From Parelaphostrongylus tenuis (Eukaryota; Nematoda; Chromadorea; Rhabditida; Metastrongylidae), in contig JAHQIW010006271.1 of NCBI GenBank assembly GCA_019055375.1, positions 186,001-250,000 of the forward strand: 64,000 nt of DNA, in the 5' to 3' direction. A program made the position numbers and the translations under genes. The notes below the pieces were generated by a model. It saw only the letters and a list, made by a program, of their open reading frames with translations, was not told where the DNA came from and did not search any database. Positions 33,721-44,000 of the stretch are shown one piece after another; positions within the stretch are counted from its first letter, which is position 1; each line of letters starts with the position of its first letter.

Positions 33721-36700
33721 GTAACCGATCTTGTAAGGCTATTCCTTAACTTCATGGAAAATAGGCTCACCAGTTGTGAGGGGACCGGTACTTTTTGTAG
33801 CATGGTACTTGGTGGTAGCCTTACATGCAAGACATTGGCAGTTACGATTACAGATAACTGGTTATTTTCACAAGTGTTTCCACCACCTCCTAGGTGGTCG
33901 TTTTAGGATGCGTCACATTCCGTGAAATGCACTCTACAATTCTCTTTGTTCATCTATCGTCTGACCTTCTCTCTTCATGACCGATCAGTTCATGCTTCGT
34001 CATTGATTTGAATCTTTCTGGATTTAAATAGTGGGAAGAATTTCAAAGATTCGCGCTTCGCATTACGATTAAATGTTGTGTGTGCTTGTTTCCTTGGTGT
34101 ATTTCGAAGACATCGTTCAAGCTCTCTGCGAGTTAGTTCTATGCTATTTGACAGAGCAGTGGAAAGATTTCTGAGTCAAAAAGCGGTGGCTCACTTGAAA
34201 GCCTTGAAAGCGGACAATGCTGCTGTCCTGCATAATTCCACTTTCAGGTTATCCTCCATATTCATTGAGCTTCGAAACTATACGTAAATTGTTCCGATTT
34301 ATGCATAGTACATCTTGGCTTCTCCGCTTATTCGGGGGCAAAACAAAGAAACGACCTCTTTCACGGGTCAAAGATTTTTGCTTGCACTTCTATTAATCAC
34401 TCGAGAGCTTCAATCTCTGGGTATTGTGCTACATAGCCGTTTTTTAAAAAAGCTTTTTTTAGAGCTGTAACTCTTTTGGTGCTGTTTCGATAACAATCTT
34501 ACAAGGATTTCTGTGAGAGAACCCTATTTCTTGATCAGCAACCACTGATGGGAACGCATTCATTTCCATGCCGTTGGAGGTCTTTTCGCAATTAAAAAAA
34601 TCAGGGTTGGTTCCAAGTGAACCATCCAGTAAACTGCTATCCCCCTGGGTATGGCTTGAATGTGGTCTATGTAGCGCCAACCCAGTTGGAACCCTCCTTA
34701 CTCAACTGGTTATGCCACATCAAATGTTCCTGATATTACTTTTACTCAAAAAAAACGCAAAAATTATTCGCAGTAAAGAAATTGTAAAGTACTCTCAGCA
34801 AAAATAGCGAATAGAAGTTACAAAGGTCCAATTTAGTTGATCAGATCTGTCAGCGGAGTAGCATGCTTACATGTATCTCAAAAACGTTTTTTTCAGACCA
34901 CATTTTCAAACGCTACTCATAGTTTGCAAAAGTTAGGAATGAGAACAACCGAAGGACCCGATAAACTTCTATGACTTTCGGCACTATCTAAATGTGATCC
35001 ATGAAGGTAGAATCACTGTGAAATCCTGTTCACTTAGATGATGGTTCCTCATCGATTGTCGTTGACATGCGCATCAGAGTATATTTCGTGAAGAGGTTTT
35101 AAATTGCACTAATTCAGCACATCGAGTGGTAGTCATAAAAACTCAGTTTACACCCAGTCACATTTTTAGCGAAACATTATATCTGTACAAGTCTCGACGA
35201 TAGTCTTCTAGGCAAGTATAGTTTTATACTGCTTTTGACACTTCCTACTGCATGTGCCGACGTGGATCTTCTTGCAAAGTTTATGTGAACCTAACTTCTG
35301 ACAGTAACCGTGTTATGTCGCTGCCAATAAAATTAAGTTTTAGTTTTATTACCTCCTCTAACAACTCCTTACTGGTGATAGTGATGCAATCGAATATTCT
35401 TGTTCAAGACTAGAACAAATATGACACAACTTTTGATTTTTCCTTTAAGAACCACTTCTTCATGTTTGGCCGGGTTTCCTCAATGTGGCAATTACACTTG
35501 GAAACTATTCTGTGCACAATATTCTCTCTGCCAAAGCTCAAACTCTTGTTTCTGGGTTTATTACAAGAATTCTTTACCGACTTATTGTCAGATCCAAGCT
35601 TCTTGCAATGAAGGCAGCGATCTAACACAGTACAGAATAGTTGCACTACCAATGGGTCAAACAGGGACCATTTTCTGTTTGCAAGGATACTGCCAAATTC
35701 CACTTGCGTTGTACCATTAGGTGACTCCTAAGCCTGGCGGTGACTCTCTCTTTTTTGCAAAAAAATCATCCAAACAAAAGATATGATTAATTTGAGGCAT
35801 TTTTTACTTTCAATTTCCACTCTAGTCCAAATTTTCGAATCCCCTGCTTGCTCTCATTGGCATTCACAGTTCTGGCACCCCAAATATTACGGAATAAATT
35901 TTCATCGTAATTTATCATTGTCGTCAACTTCCTTCAGCTGATTATGAAAAGCTTTTATTTTTTGCTCATTAGCAGCATTGATTCGGTGAGTAGTAATCAC
36001 TTAGAATGACCATCTCATGACTCACTGGTTGAAGAAAGAGGGCTGAGGTGGCATGTAAGGAGTAAGAATCTCGTACGTATAGACAAAAAGGTCAACGGAT
36101 GGGTGACCAGTAAAGCCTGTGCCAGCGACATTTTGAGGCGGAACTTTCCTCGGCGGACGATAAAGCTCCTGTGGTTTATCTGGCGTACATGACTTTTTTG
36201 TTTTTCGTTTCATCTACGATGACCACATGAACTTTGGCGAGATTTGTTTTTTCGATATTACTGCGAAGATCGGCGTCTTAAGACAATATATGTGCAAAAA
36301 CTAGCAATCTCTATGCCATGCCGTCTATGCGCTTATCAGACCCAGTTCCAGTGATGTTGTGCACAACCCAGAGTATGTGGTTTTTCGTACAACTTTTTCG
36401 AGAACCTTATATGGTGTGACTTTTAGTACGTAGCCGGAATAAGTCTCCACAGAGCCCACAATCATCAGTTTGTAGAAAACTTCTTTGAAGATCTTGGATA
36501 TTTCTGACGCAAAATTTTCAAACCTTTCTAATAAAGTTATTAATCTTTTGCTTGAAATATATCCAGTAAGTAATAATTTATAGAACAAGCATCGATCATT
36601 AGCAGTCCGCGCTAAATATCAGAACCGGTCAACAATTACCCGCAAAGCATATAATTTTGTTTGACACACGCAAAAATTCAGGCGTTTTAAGAAATTAAGC

Positions 36701-36899
36701 ATCAACCTTAAAATAATCAGTTCCCACTTCATTAATGTCTACAGTATTATACAATATGATTCTTCGACCCGAATTATACAATTTGTCGAACGCTATCACG
36801 CCTAAGAACACATCCCTGATAAGCAGTATCAAAACAAGGTAAACAAACATACTGCTTAGATCCTCATGCTTACTCGTCTAGTTTTGCGTCGAACATAAG
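33721..36899. other. No confirmed gene; several unexplained open frames
   Basis: Frames of 87-106 codons lie at 35400-35720 (plus, cysteine-rich), 35410-35703 (minus, overlapping the first) and 36325-36588 (minus, containing YSGYVLKVTPYKVLEKVV). The minus frame 36022-36213 encodes a proline-rich product. None matches a family I can name. The minus-strand ones lie just downstream of the piggyBac relic and could belong to the same or another element. Confidence 0.35.
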
Positions 36900-37840
36900 C
36901 AGTGCTTACACATAATACCAATTTTCTGTAAGATCCAACATAACGCCCACGACGTGGTAAAGTGACTTCTGGAATATGCCTGATGTCGGCTGTGAAACGA
37001 TGTGGTCTTGTGTTTGGGATAAACTTCCACCTTGAAATCGGTGAACAAAATCTTTTTGGCGCAGTCTTTGTAGATTTTTCACGCTTTCATGAGGCACATA
37101 TATGTCATCATGTGGAAGAAAGGCGGATTCAATAAAGCCGTAAAATTAGATGCTGCCAAGCAATATCGCAACAAAGTGCGCTTCCATTTACATGTTTCCC
37201 TGATGTATGATCAAGATAAGCAGCAATTTGTTCGATGAAATCCACAAGCAACTTGCTCTTGCTATAACTGTGCACGACCTCAAATTTCCTCATCGTTGAG
37301 TTGATGGTGGGACGTGCTGTCTGGTAATTATCACAATATCTCTCTTGTCAGTCCGCTTAGGCACCATAACGCCTTACTTATTCCGCACAGCCATTACGTG
37401 CCTGTTCTCCAATTGATGCTGCACGAATTCGTTAGGTAATCCTCGCCTATTCTTTCTGCACGTCCCAATTAAGTGCGCTTTGTTTTGCTACAGACCCTAG
37501 GGAAGTTCAACGTTAGTGTTGATGGTGATGAGGTGTTAGTCCTCATCTAGTAAGCCGTCCATCGAGTCCATCACAATACTGTCTGAGATTCGTCCAGCGC
37601 GCATGGGAGTTGTGCCTGTTCCTGTGTACGGGAACGAGCTGTACGTGTATCCGCCTAAACTGCACAGTTTGAGCAGTTTCATCCCATAACTATGCTTTTT
37701 ATTGCTACGTCATTCACACCAAACTCAAAAATTTTTCTGGGGCGGAGAGAAATTTCTGGATAAATACCAAAAAGCGAGCCTTCCGGGGCAGCGAATTATA
37801 TCTCTGCTAGCAGCTCCACTAGAGTGAGCAAATTTTTCGC
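36900..37840 (-). mobile_element. piggyBac-type transposase relic
   Basis: On the minus strand, in several frames, the order is CPGRLAFWYLSRNF (about 37790), KLLKLCSLGGYTYSSFPYTG (37680), IVMDSMDGLLDED (37575), RKNRRGLPNEFVQHQLENRH (37465-37410), a KRTDKRDIVIITRQH segment (37360) and YSKSKLLVDFIEQIAAYLDH (37270-37210). The end resembles the region before the C-terminal cysteine-rich part. PiggyBac transposases use a DDD catalytic core and insert at TTAA. The frame is broken repeatedly and terminal repeats were not found. Confidence 0.75.
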
Positions 37841-38599
37841 TATTCACTTGGAATATTTATTCTGTCACTCCTATAATCTGATTCAACACGATTACCTCTA
37901 CACGTTTATATGATTTCGATGCATATGTATGTTTTATGTGCGCAAAAACTCTGTGCAATAAGAAATTATTCTGAGATTTCCATAATTAATGCTATTAAAC
38001 GCCTGGTGAGCTTTGAACGCAAAGCTATTCGTGGACCATAACCGAGCAAATATAGAAATTCAAAATTGAAACACAACTTTGTCTTCGCTGCTACAGTGCA
38101 CTGAAAAGCCATCTAAAGGATTGGAATTACCTAAATTCAAGCTATCAAATGATTACTAAAGGTTTATAAAAAAAGTTTTCTTCTCGAAGAAAAGCTTGGT
38201 CTATGGTTTTCTACGTTTCATTGTCGATGAGCTTTTTATCAATGACCTGTATCGCATGCATTATGCAACGTCTTTTTTTGACAAAATATTCATTGTTTTC
38301 CGGTTTCCAATCTCTGGTATAACTTTTAGATAATGTATGTAGTGAAATATATCTGAACTGATACATTTGTGTCATTGTAGTCTTTGTACAATCTACTAAT
38401 ATTGATTGAATGTCAGCATCGATGTGAATGTGTCGTAAAAGAGAGCTTTCCAATCATATATACACGTTATATCTGGACCAAAAGTATACGAGTGTGTAGA
38501 GAAAATCACGATGTATCGATTTGTTACACGAAACCCTACATATACTTTCAAAGCGGTTAAAAAAACTCTAATCAAATAACACAGATCGCGAATTGGTTT
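37841..38599. other. No gene recognised
   Basis: AT-rich, with no frame or repeat I can support. Confidence 0.4.
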
Positions 38600-38745
38600 C
38601 GATTTGCACTACGCGCGGAATTACAAGTGGTGGCTCTGAAAGGATTAATTTTGCGCGCCGCCTCACTAGCACTTTTCCCTGCGGGCCATCCGTATATGAG
38701 TAGCAAACAAACTTGTTCCCGACAACTCCATCTTAAAACTTTGAC
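38600..38745. repeat. Half of a foldback element (family FB-D)
   Basis: TTGCGCGCCGCCTCACTAGC, CTTTTCCCTGC, TATGAGTAGC and ACTTGTTCCCGACAACTCC match the right arm (and inverted left arm) of 50404-50665. Notably GC-rich against its surroundings. Confidence 0.55.
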
Positions 38746-38979
38746 GACCACCGTCGATAGGCAGGCGGCGTAGCGCCGTCGCTTGCGCGGCACTCGCTAA
38801 CCGCAGCATTTAAGTCTCTGTGTGAAACTGTTGTTGTTCCTGCGCTCTGTTGCAGCAAGCGCCTTTATTCCACGCCGCCGCCTCGGTAGGTGACTGAGAC
38901 TATGGGAAAATCGAGAGTGACAACAAAGGCAGAGGAGAGTACGCCCTAGGTATGAACAAACACTTACTAGGAAGCTGTC

Positions 38980-39092
38980 ATTATCACTATAACTACCACC
39001 ATCACTATCACTGCCACTATGACTATTGCTACCATCATCATTATCACTATTATCATTATCACTTTTATCTTTATCATTATCATTTTCATTAC
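38980..39092. repeat. TCATTATCACTA-type microsatellite, left of a palindrome
   Basis: Imperfect repeats such as ATCACTATCACTGCC and ATTATCACTATTATC run up to the palindrome at 39094. A similar tract resumes at 39525-39580 on the other side (ATTTTCATTACCATTATC). The pair may have inserted in, or brought with it, this tract. Confidence 0.7.
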
Positions 39093-39093
39093 C

Positions 39094-39467
39094 AAGAGAA
39101 TTGAGTGGAGAACAAAAACACGACCTCAGGCGGGAATCGAACCCACGTTTCATCTTATCCGGGGACGCGTGCTCTACTACTACACCACTGAGGCACATTT
39201 GCCCGACCACTCATTCTTCAACATCTCAATGTTAGCTATCAGTCACCAACCTTTGACAGGTTTGGTCGGGTATGCGATTTCGCTTTATAAACCCAGTTGA
39301 GCTGTCAAAGGTTGGTGGCTGATAGCTAACATTGAGATGTTGAAGAATGAGTGGTCGGGCAAATGTGCCTCAGTGGTGTAGTGGTAGAGCATGCGTCCCC
39401 GGATAGGATGAAACGTGGGTTCGATTCCCGCCTGAGGTCGTGTTTTTGTTCACCACTCAATTCTCTT
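39094..39467. repeat. Head-to-head palindromic pair of tRNA-like SINEs
   Basis: A nearly perfect inverted repeat with arms about 170 bases long, beginning AAGAGAATTGAGTGG and ending CCACTCAATTCTCTT, with a centre near 39280. Each arm holds a complete 72-base tRNA-like unit: antisense 39123-39194 and sense 39367-39438. The sense unit has a 7-bp acceptor stem (GCCTCAG with CTGAGGT), an anticodon-like stem CGTCC/GGATG and a T-stem GTGGG/CCCGC with loop TTCGATT. The frames called on either strand here are by-products. Confidence 0.85.
39367..39438 (+). ncRNA. tRNA-like cloverleaf within SINE
   Basis: Box A-like GGTGTAGTGGTAGAG and box B GGGTTCGATTCCCGC are both present. Acceptor, anticodon-like and T stems pair fully or with one G-U each; the D stem is only 3 bp. 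The 7-base loop CCGGATA would give a GGA triplet but lacks the U normally found before the anticodon. Its presence in several copies with shared flanks argues for a SINE head, not a working tRNA gene. Confidence 0.6.
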
Positions 39468-39904
39468 AGAAATATTCAAAACATCATAAAAGTGCGAAGT
39501 GCACTAAAAATACTATCAATATCGAGTATTTTCATTACCATTATCATTACCACTTTTATTATCCATATCACAATCATTATCGAATGTAAGTACGACTCAT
39601 TTTATCAGCTACAAGTTGGACTGTCGTCACTGTAATGTCTAGCACTGTATAAGTGGGATATATTATACTATAGACGAAAAGTCCCACATGTTCCTCAAAG
39701 TGCTGGAGCAAGTTATAGTCAAGTTGTACACTAAGATGTTCGCAAGAAATTACGCGATTGACGATACCAAAGTTATGCAATTTCTATTACTTCTGGTTGT
39801 ACCTCTCCATTTGGCCACCCTTCTCAAAACGATAATACCCTGATGATAATATAACATGCTTTAAACCTGAGGTCTAGTTATACAGGCTCCTGTTCCATAC
39901 TCCA

Positions 39905-40215
39905 GGACTCTCCAGCAGCACAGTCTCTCGGTTTAGCCGATCTCTGAGGCTATAATTTTCTGTGAAGAAATCGACATCGAGTAATACATCACCGCAAGTC
40001 AGGAGACACAGTCTTGGAATGAGCGAGGTCTATAAAGAAGCGATCGAATGAAGAGATGTGATTGCTTCAACAGCCATAAGCTCAACTGCTGATCTCCGCA
40101 ATGTCGGAGGATTCTATCTCCTGACTTGCGATGATCTATTACCCGGCGTCGATTCCTCCATAGAGGAGTATAGCCTCAAAGGATCGGCTGAACCGAGGGG
40201 CTGTGCTACTGAAGA
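39905..40215. repeat. Foldback element upstream of SLC19 copy 2
   Basis: The left arm (AGCAGCACAGTCTCTCGG, TAGCCGATCTCTGAGGCTAT, GAAGAAATCGACATCG, GCAAGTCAGGAGA) reappears inverted in the right arm (TCTCCTGACTTGCGATGATC, CGTCGATTCCTCC, ATAGCCTCAAAGGATCGGCT, GGGGCTGTGCTAC). Arms are about 110 bases and roughly 80 percent matching by eye. Confidence 0.75.
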
Positions 40216-41018
40216 GTCGTGGAAGACGAAACAGGCTTTTGTCTAGCATTGTCCTGAGGCTCAAAACATCTTATATCATTATCAGAATAGTTCTGGTTAA
40301 TAAATGTGGCTTTATTAATCTAGTGTCGAAGCTTATGGAACAACCTAATACATCACACGTGCTTGGCCACTCATTGTTAACGTCATTCTCATCACCTTCC
40401 CCTCTTTCCTTTTATTTCCCTCCCTTTCTGCTTGGCCCATATCACCAAAGTACTTTTGACTTGTTCTTTTCTTCGTGTCTTCGTCTTTTGCTGAGGAGAC
40501 TACAATGTGGAATTTTCAATCAGCCGGCATGACTCAAATCAGTCAGGTTTCAATTTTTCTCACGTAAGAATTGTTGGAGAACGGTGAATCACTAGGCTCA
40601 TCTCAACTTTGGACAAAGCCGATTTTCCCAGACAGTGAATGATTATGAAAGAAATAAGCATAAACCTGGTATAGAGAAATGCAAGCGATGTCATTTTCAC
40701 AAAAATTTACACATAATCCATTTTCGGAGCAGATCGAGAATAACCAGGTGGATTACAGTAATTTGAGATGCTCGCTCAATATTAATTTAACAACTGACTA
40801 ATGTTACTTGTTATTTTTTAGGATATCAAAACTTGGTATGATATTGGATAGCTTTCTAAACTGATTACCGCTCAATACAAAGCATAATATTTCAAAGAAA
40901 ATGGGAAGTATTTTTTTCTTATACGGAACGACGCGTGATTTTATCAAACTATCTAGAGATTTTGCACTCGTCTGTATTGCTATGAAAAAATTTCATTTCC
41001 AGATTTCAGATCTGCAAA
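40216..41018 (+). promoter_or_regulatory. Upstream region of SLC19 copy 2, shared with copy 3
   Basis: The last 120 bases (GCGTGATTTTATCAAACTAT, CTCGTCTGTATTG, TTTCCAGATTTCAGATCTG) match 58725-58800 before copy 3. A CT-rich block at 40395-40510 (CTTGGCCCATATCACC, TGCTGAGGAGACTACAATG) matches 57405-57530. Conservation of non-coding sequence right before the starts is compatible with shared promoter and leader. A possible spliced-leader acceptor ends at 41002 or 41009. Confidence 0.45.
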
Positions 41019-44000
41019 ATGCGTTGGCAAATCACTACTATTTTGCTGTGTGCTTATGGATTTCTTTCGGATTTTACTCCGTCTCAACCGTTCAGCTATC
41101 AGTATGAGCATACTACACTGAATATTTCCGAGCATGTATTGGTTTCTCAAGTTAGGGCTTTATTATTTTCCATATCACTGTCAACTTTTTTCTGATCCAG
41201 ATTCATGAAAAATCCAAAAATTAGGAGGGGATAAACATCCATAAAGCTTTCGCTTTTCATCAGTCAATCTCTTAGACGGACGTTACGCGTTCGATTACAT
41301 TTTGAGTACTGAATAGTTGTATATCTCTGAATGCAGTTCAATAAAAGAGTGTAGTGCAGTGGCTAGGAGTGTTCCACATTACTCACCGGAGCGATCTATG
41401 ATTCGATCCCGCGCACGGTGTTCCCTAAACCTTCTTCTCCCTATTCAAAATTCATTAGATTGATACGATCACTATCGACTTCAGCGGATAAAATCAAATA
41501 ACCAGTGCACTCTAGAGAGGTTGCTTGCGTCAGTACTTGTGGTAGAAGTGTAGCGAGTGGTTAGAGATTCACAATACACAAATAGTTTGGAAATACTAAG
41601 ATTACGAAAAGTTTGATTCGAATTATTAGTAAGCTACAACAAGTTTTATGTGCAGAATAGTTCCTGTAACCTAGCTATACAATAAGTAGGAACAAATGCA
41701 TGATCCGTCATCAATTGAATTATAAATACCGAACCCTTTTGGTAACTTATTATCCAAATTTTCATTGTTTTCCTGCTTTTTTCGCACTGTTATGATGTTT
41801 CATAGATTTCTAAAAGAACTGAGTGGTGAGCAAAAACATGTCCTCATAAAGCGAAATCGCATACCCGACTAAACCTGTTGGAGGTTGGTGGCTGATAGCT
41901 AATATAGAGATGTTGAAGGACGAGTGGTCGAGCAAATGTGCCTCAGTGGTATAGCAATAGAGCACGCGTCCCCGGATAGGATGAACCGCGGATTCGGGAC
42001 CATGTTCTTGCTCACCGCTCAATTCCCTTTTGATATAATTATTTGAAATTTGAACGTCAACCCAGAATGAACTGAATTGTTTAAGCTTTCTATATCAGGT
42101 GTATCCACTATGGACTTACTCCTATATGCCTGCGCTGATACCGGCATTGCTGATCGCCGATCTCGTCTTGTACAAACCAATGATCATCTTCAAATCCATA
42201 TCCTATACCGCTGTATGGGGGTTATTTGTGTACGGTGGATCGGTTTTCTCTCAACAGGTGATCACTTCATGATGACAACAGCCTAGAGCGAAACTTTTTT
42301 CTTATCATCCAATCATTTTACCAGTTCATTTTCACGTTATTTAGGTGGCGCTAGTTTTTTGGGGGCTCTCTTCTGCCGCCGAAATAGCCTACTTTGCGTA
42401 CATCTACGTGAAAATACCCAAAGAGGAATTTAAAAAGTTGGTGTCACCTTCGTCATAGTTGTCCGCAATCTTTCTAATAACTAAAGTTAAGCTTAGGTGT
42501 TAGAACAAACGATAGTATGCAAACAAGTGGGGGAAATCTATTGCAATAGTTAGGAAACATAAAAATCAACTCTTTGGATATGACAGGCCTAAGGCGCTGC
42601 TGCAATTGACCGTTGCATCTAGCGGTTAGTGAGGTAGGCCACCAGAAAGAAGGTTGCTGGTTCGATTTCCTCTCGCGACGCTTCGCAGCAGATTCTTTGC
42701 TGTTGTTTTTTGTTTTCAGTTCACTATGAACCATAGCCCTATTACACCTCGTCTCTCGTCAGAGCACTGCAACGTGATGCGGAATACGTTGCCGTAACTA
42801 CTGTACACGTCAGACAATATGCTATCACGACTTTTACAACGTCGTCCAAAGAAATGCGAAAAATAGTTGGAGGCCCGTTGAACTACATGGATCTTGTTTC
42901 GTATCAAAAAGAAATGAAACCTTAGACAGCTGAGCGTTTTTTTTTTCTTACACAAAAACTACGCATATAGAAGAGCCTGCGACTCAACACCAAAAACTGC
43001 TGTAAAGAGTCGCCGGAAGAGATTGAACCAGTAACCTTTATCTCTATAGCAAGATTCGCTAACACTTGGCATTGCGCACTGATCACATTCGGGCGACGCA
43101 ATAGATGGGGCTAGCGCCTCAGGTTTGCCGTATACAAAAAGTTAAGCAGTCAGGTAGGTTTCTCGTATTATCCGTGTGTTACTTGGTGCTCCTCGAACGC
43201 TTGTTTCTGTAATGTACTTTGTTCTTACCTTTATTTCATTCAGAGTCACTACTTACGTTCGTGGTGCTCTTCTACTAGGTAGATTTGTCTCTTATTCGGC
43301 TGGTCAAGTGCTTATTCTTCTAAAATGGGCAACATTTTGGAGCCTGAACATCATTTCTGTGATATTTGTCGGCCTATCGCTTATTTTTGCACTTTCCATT
43401 CCATCCGTTCCCTGGAAAACAGCATACGAAAGGAAAATTGCCACAAAAGGTCAGTTACTAAGAAGAATTCAACAACTCATGGTAATGGAATTTTGTTCAT
43501 CTGTGATAAAATCGTATAGTTGCGTAGGACGAATGATAGTATCTTTACTTAATTTTCCACTTCAATAAATGGACATTGTAGGGCTCATGCATAAATCAAG
43601 AGAATTAAGCTTGTCCCAGCAGATTCGTTACTTCACTGTCATGATATCTGAGCAAATTTTCCTTCCAGTATGGTTGCGAAAAATTTCCCTCATATGCACG
43701 AAATGTAGTGACTATGAAGTTGTCATTCGCGGACTAACTATTTTCTTACATTAGCTTCATCTCAAATGAGCTTCCCAATGTTAAATCCTCATTTCTTCAC
43801 GGCTGGAGAAACATTGTTGCAGAAATTCTATTGAAGACACAATCAGCACGAAGTCATGAACAAGAAAATGCTAAGTTTATTGGAGATCATCACTTTGTGC
43901 ATACACTTTTGAGGAGGCATTAGGATTGTAGACAATCTTGGACTAATTAAAGTACTTCATAATTTACTGAATTTCATTCTGCCTATCGCCAGCGTAAGCT

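Noticed and set aside
38797..39210. 137-codon minus frame with an acidic DNDSDND stretch
   Set aside because: Translation of the microsatellite at 38980-39092 joined to the SINE palindrome.
39367..39438. Functional tRNA gene
   Set aside because: The same unit occurs inverted next to it and, worn, at 30600 and 41935 with common flanks; the D stem is short and the base before the triplet is not U.
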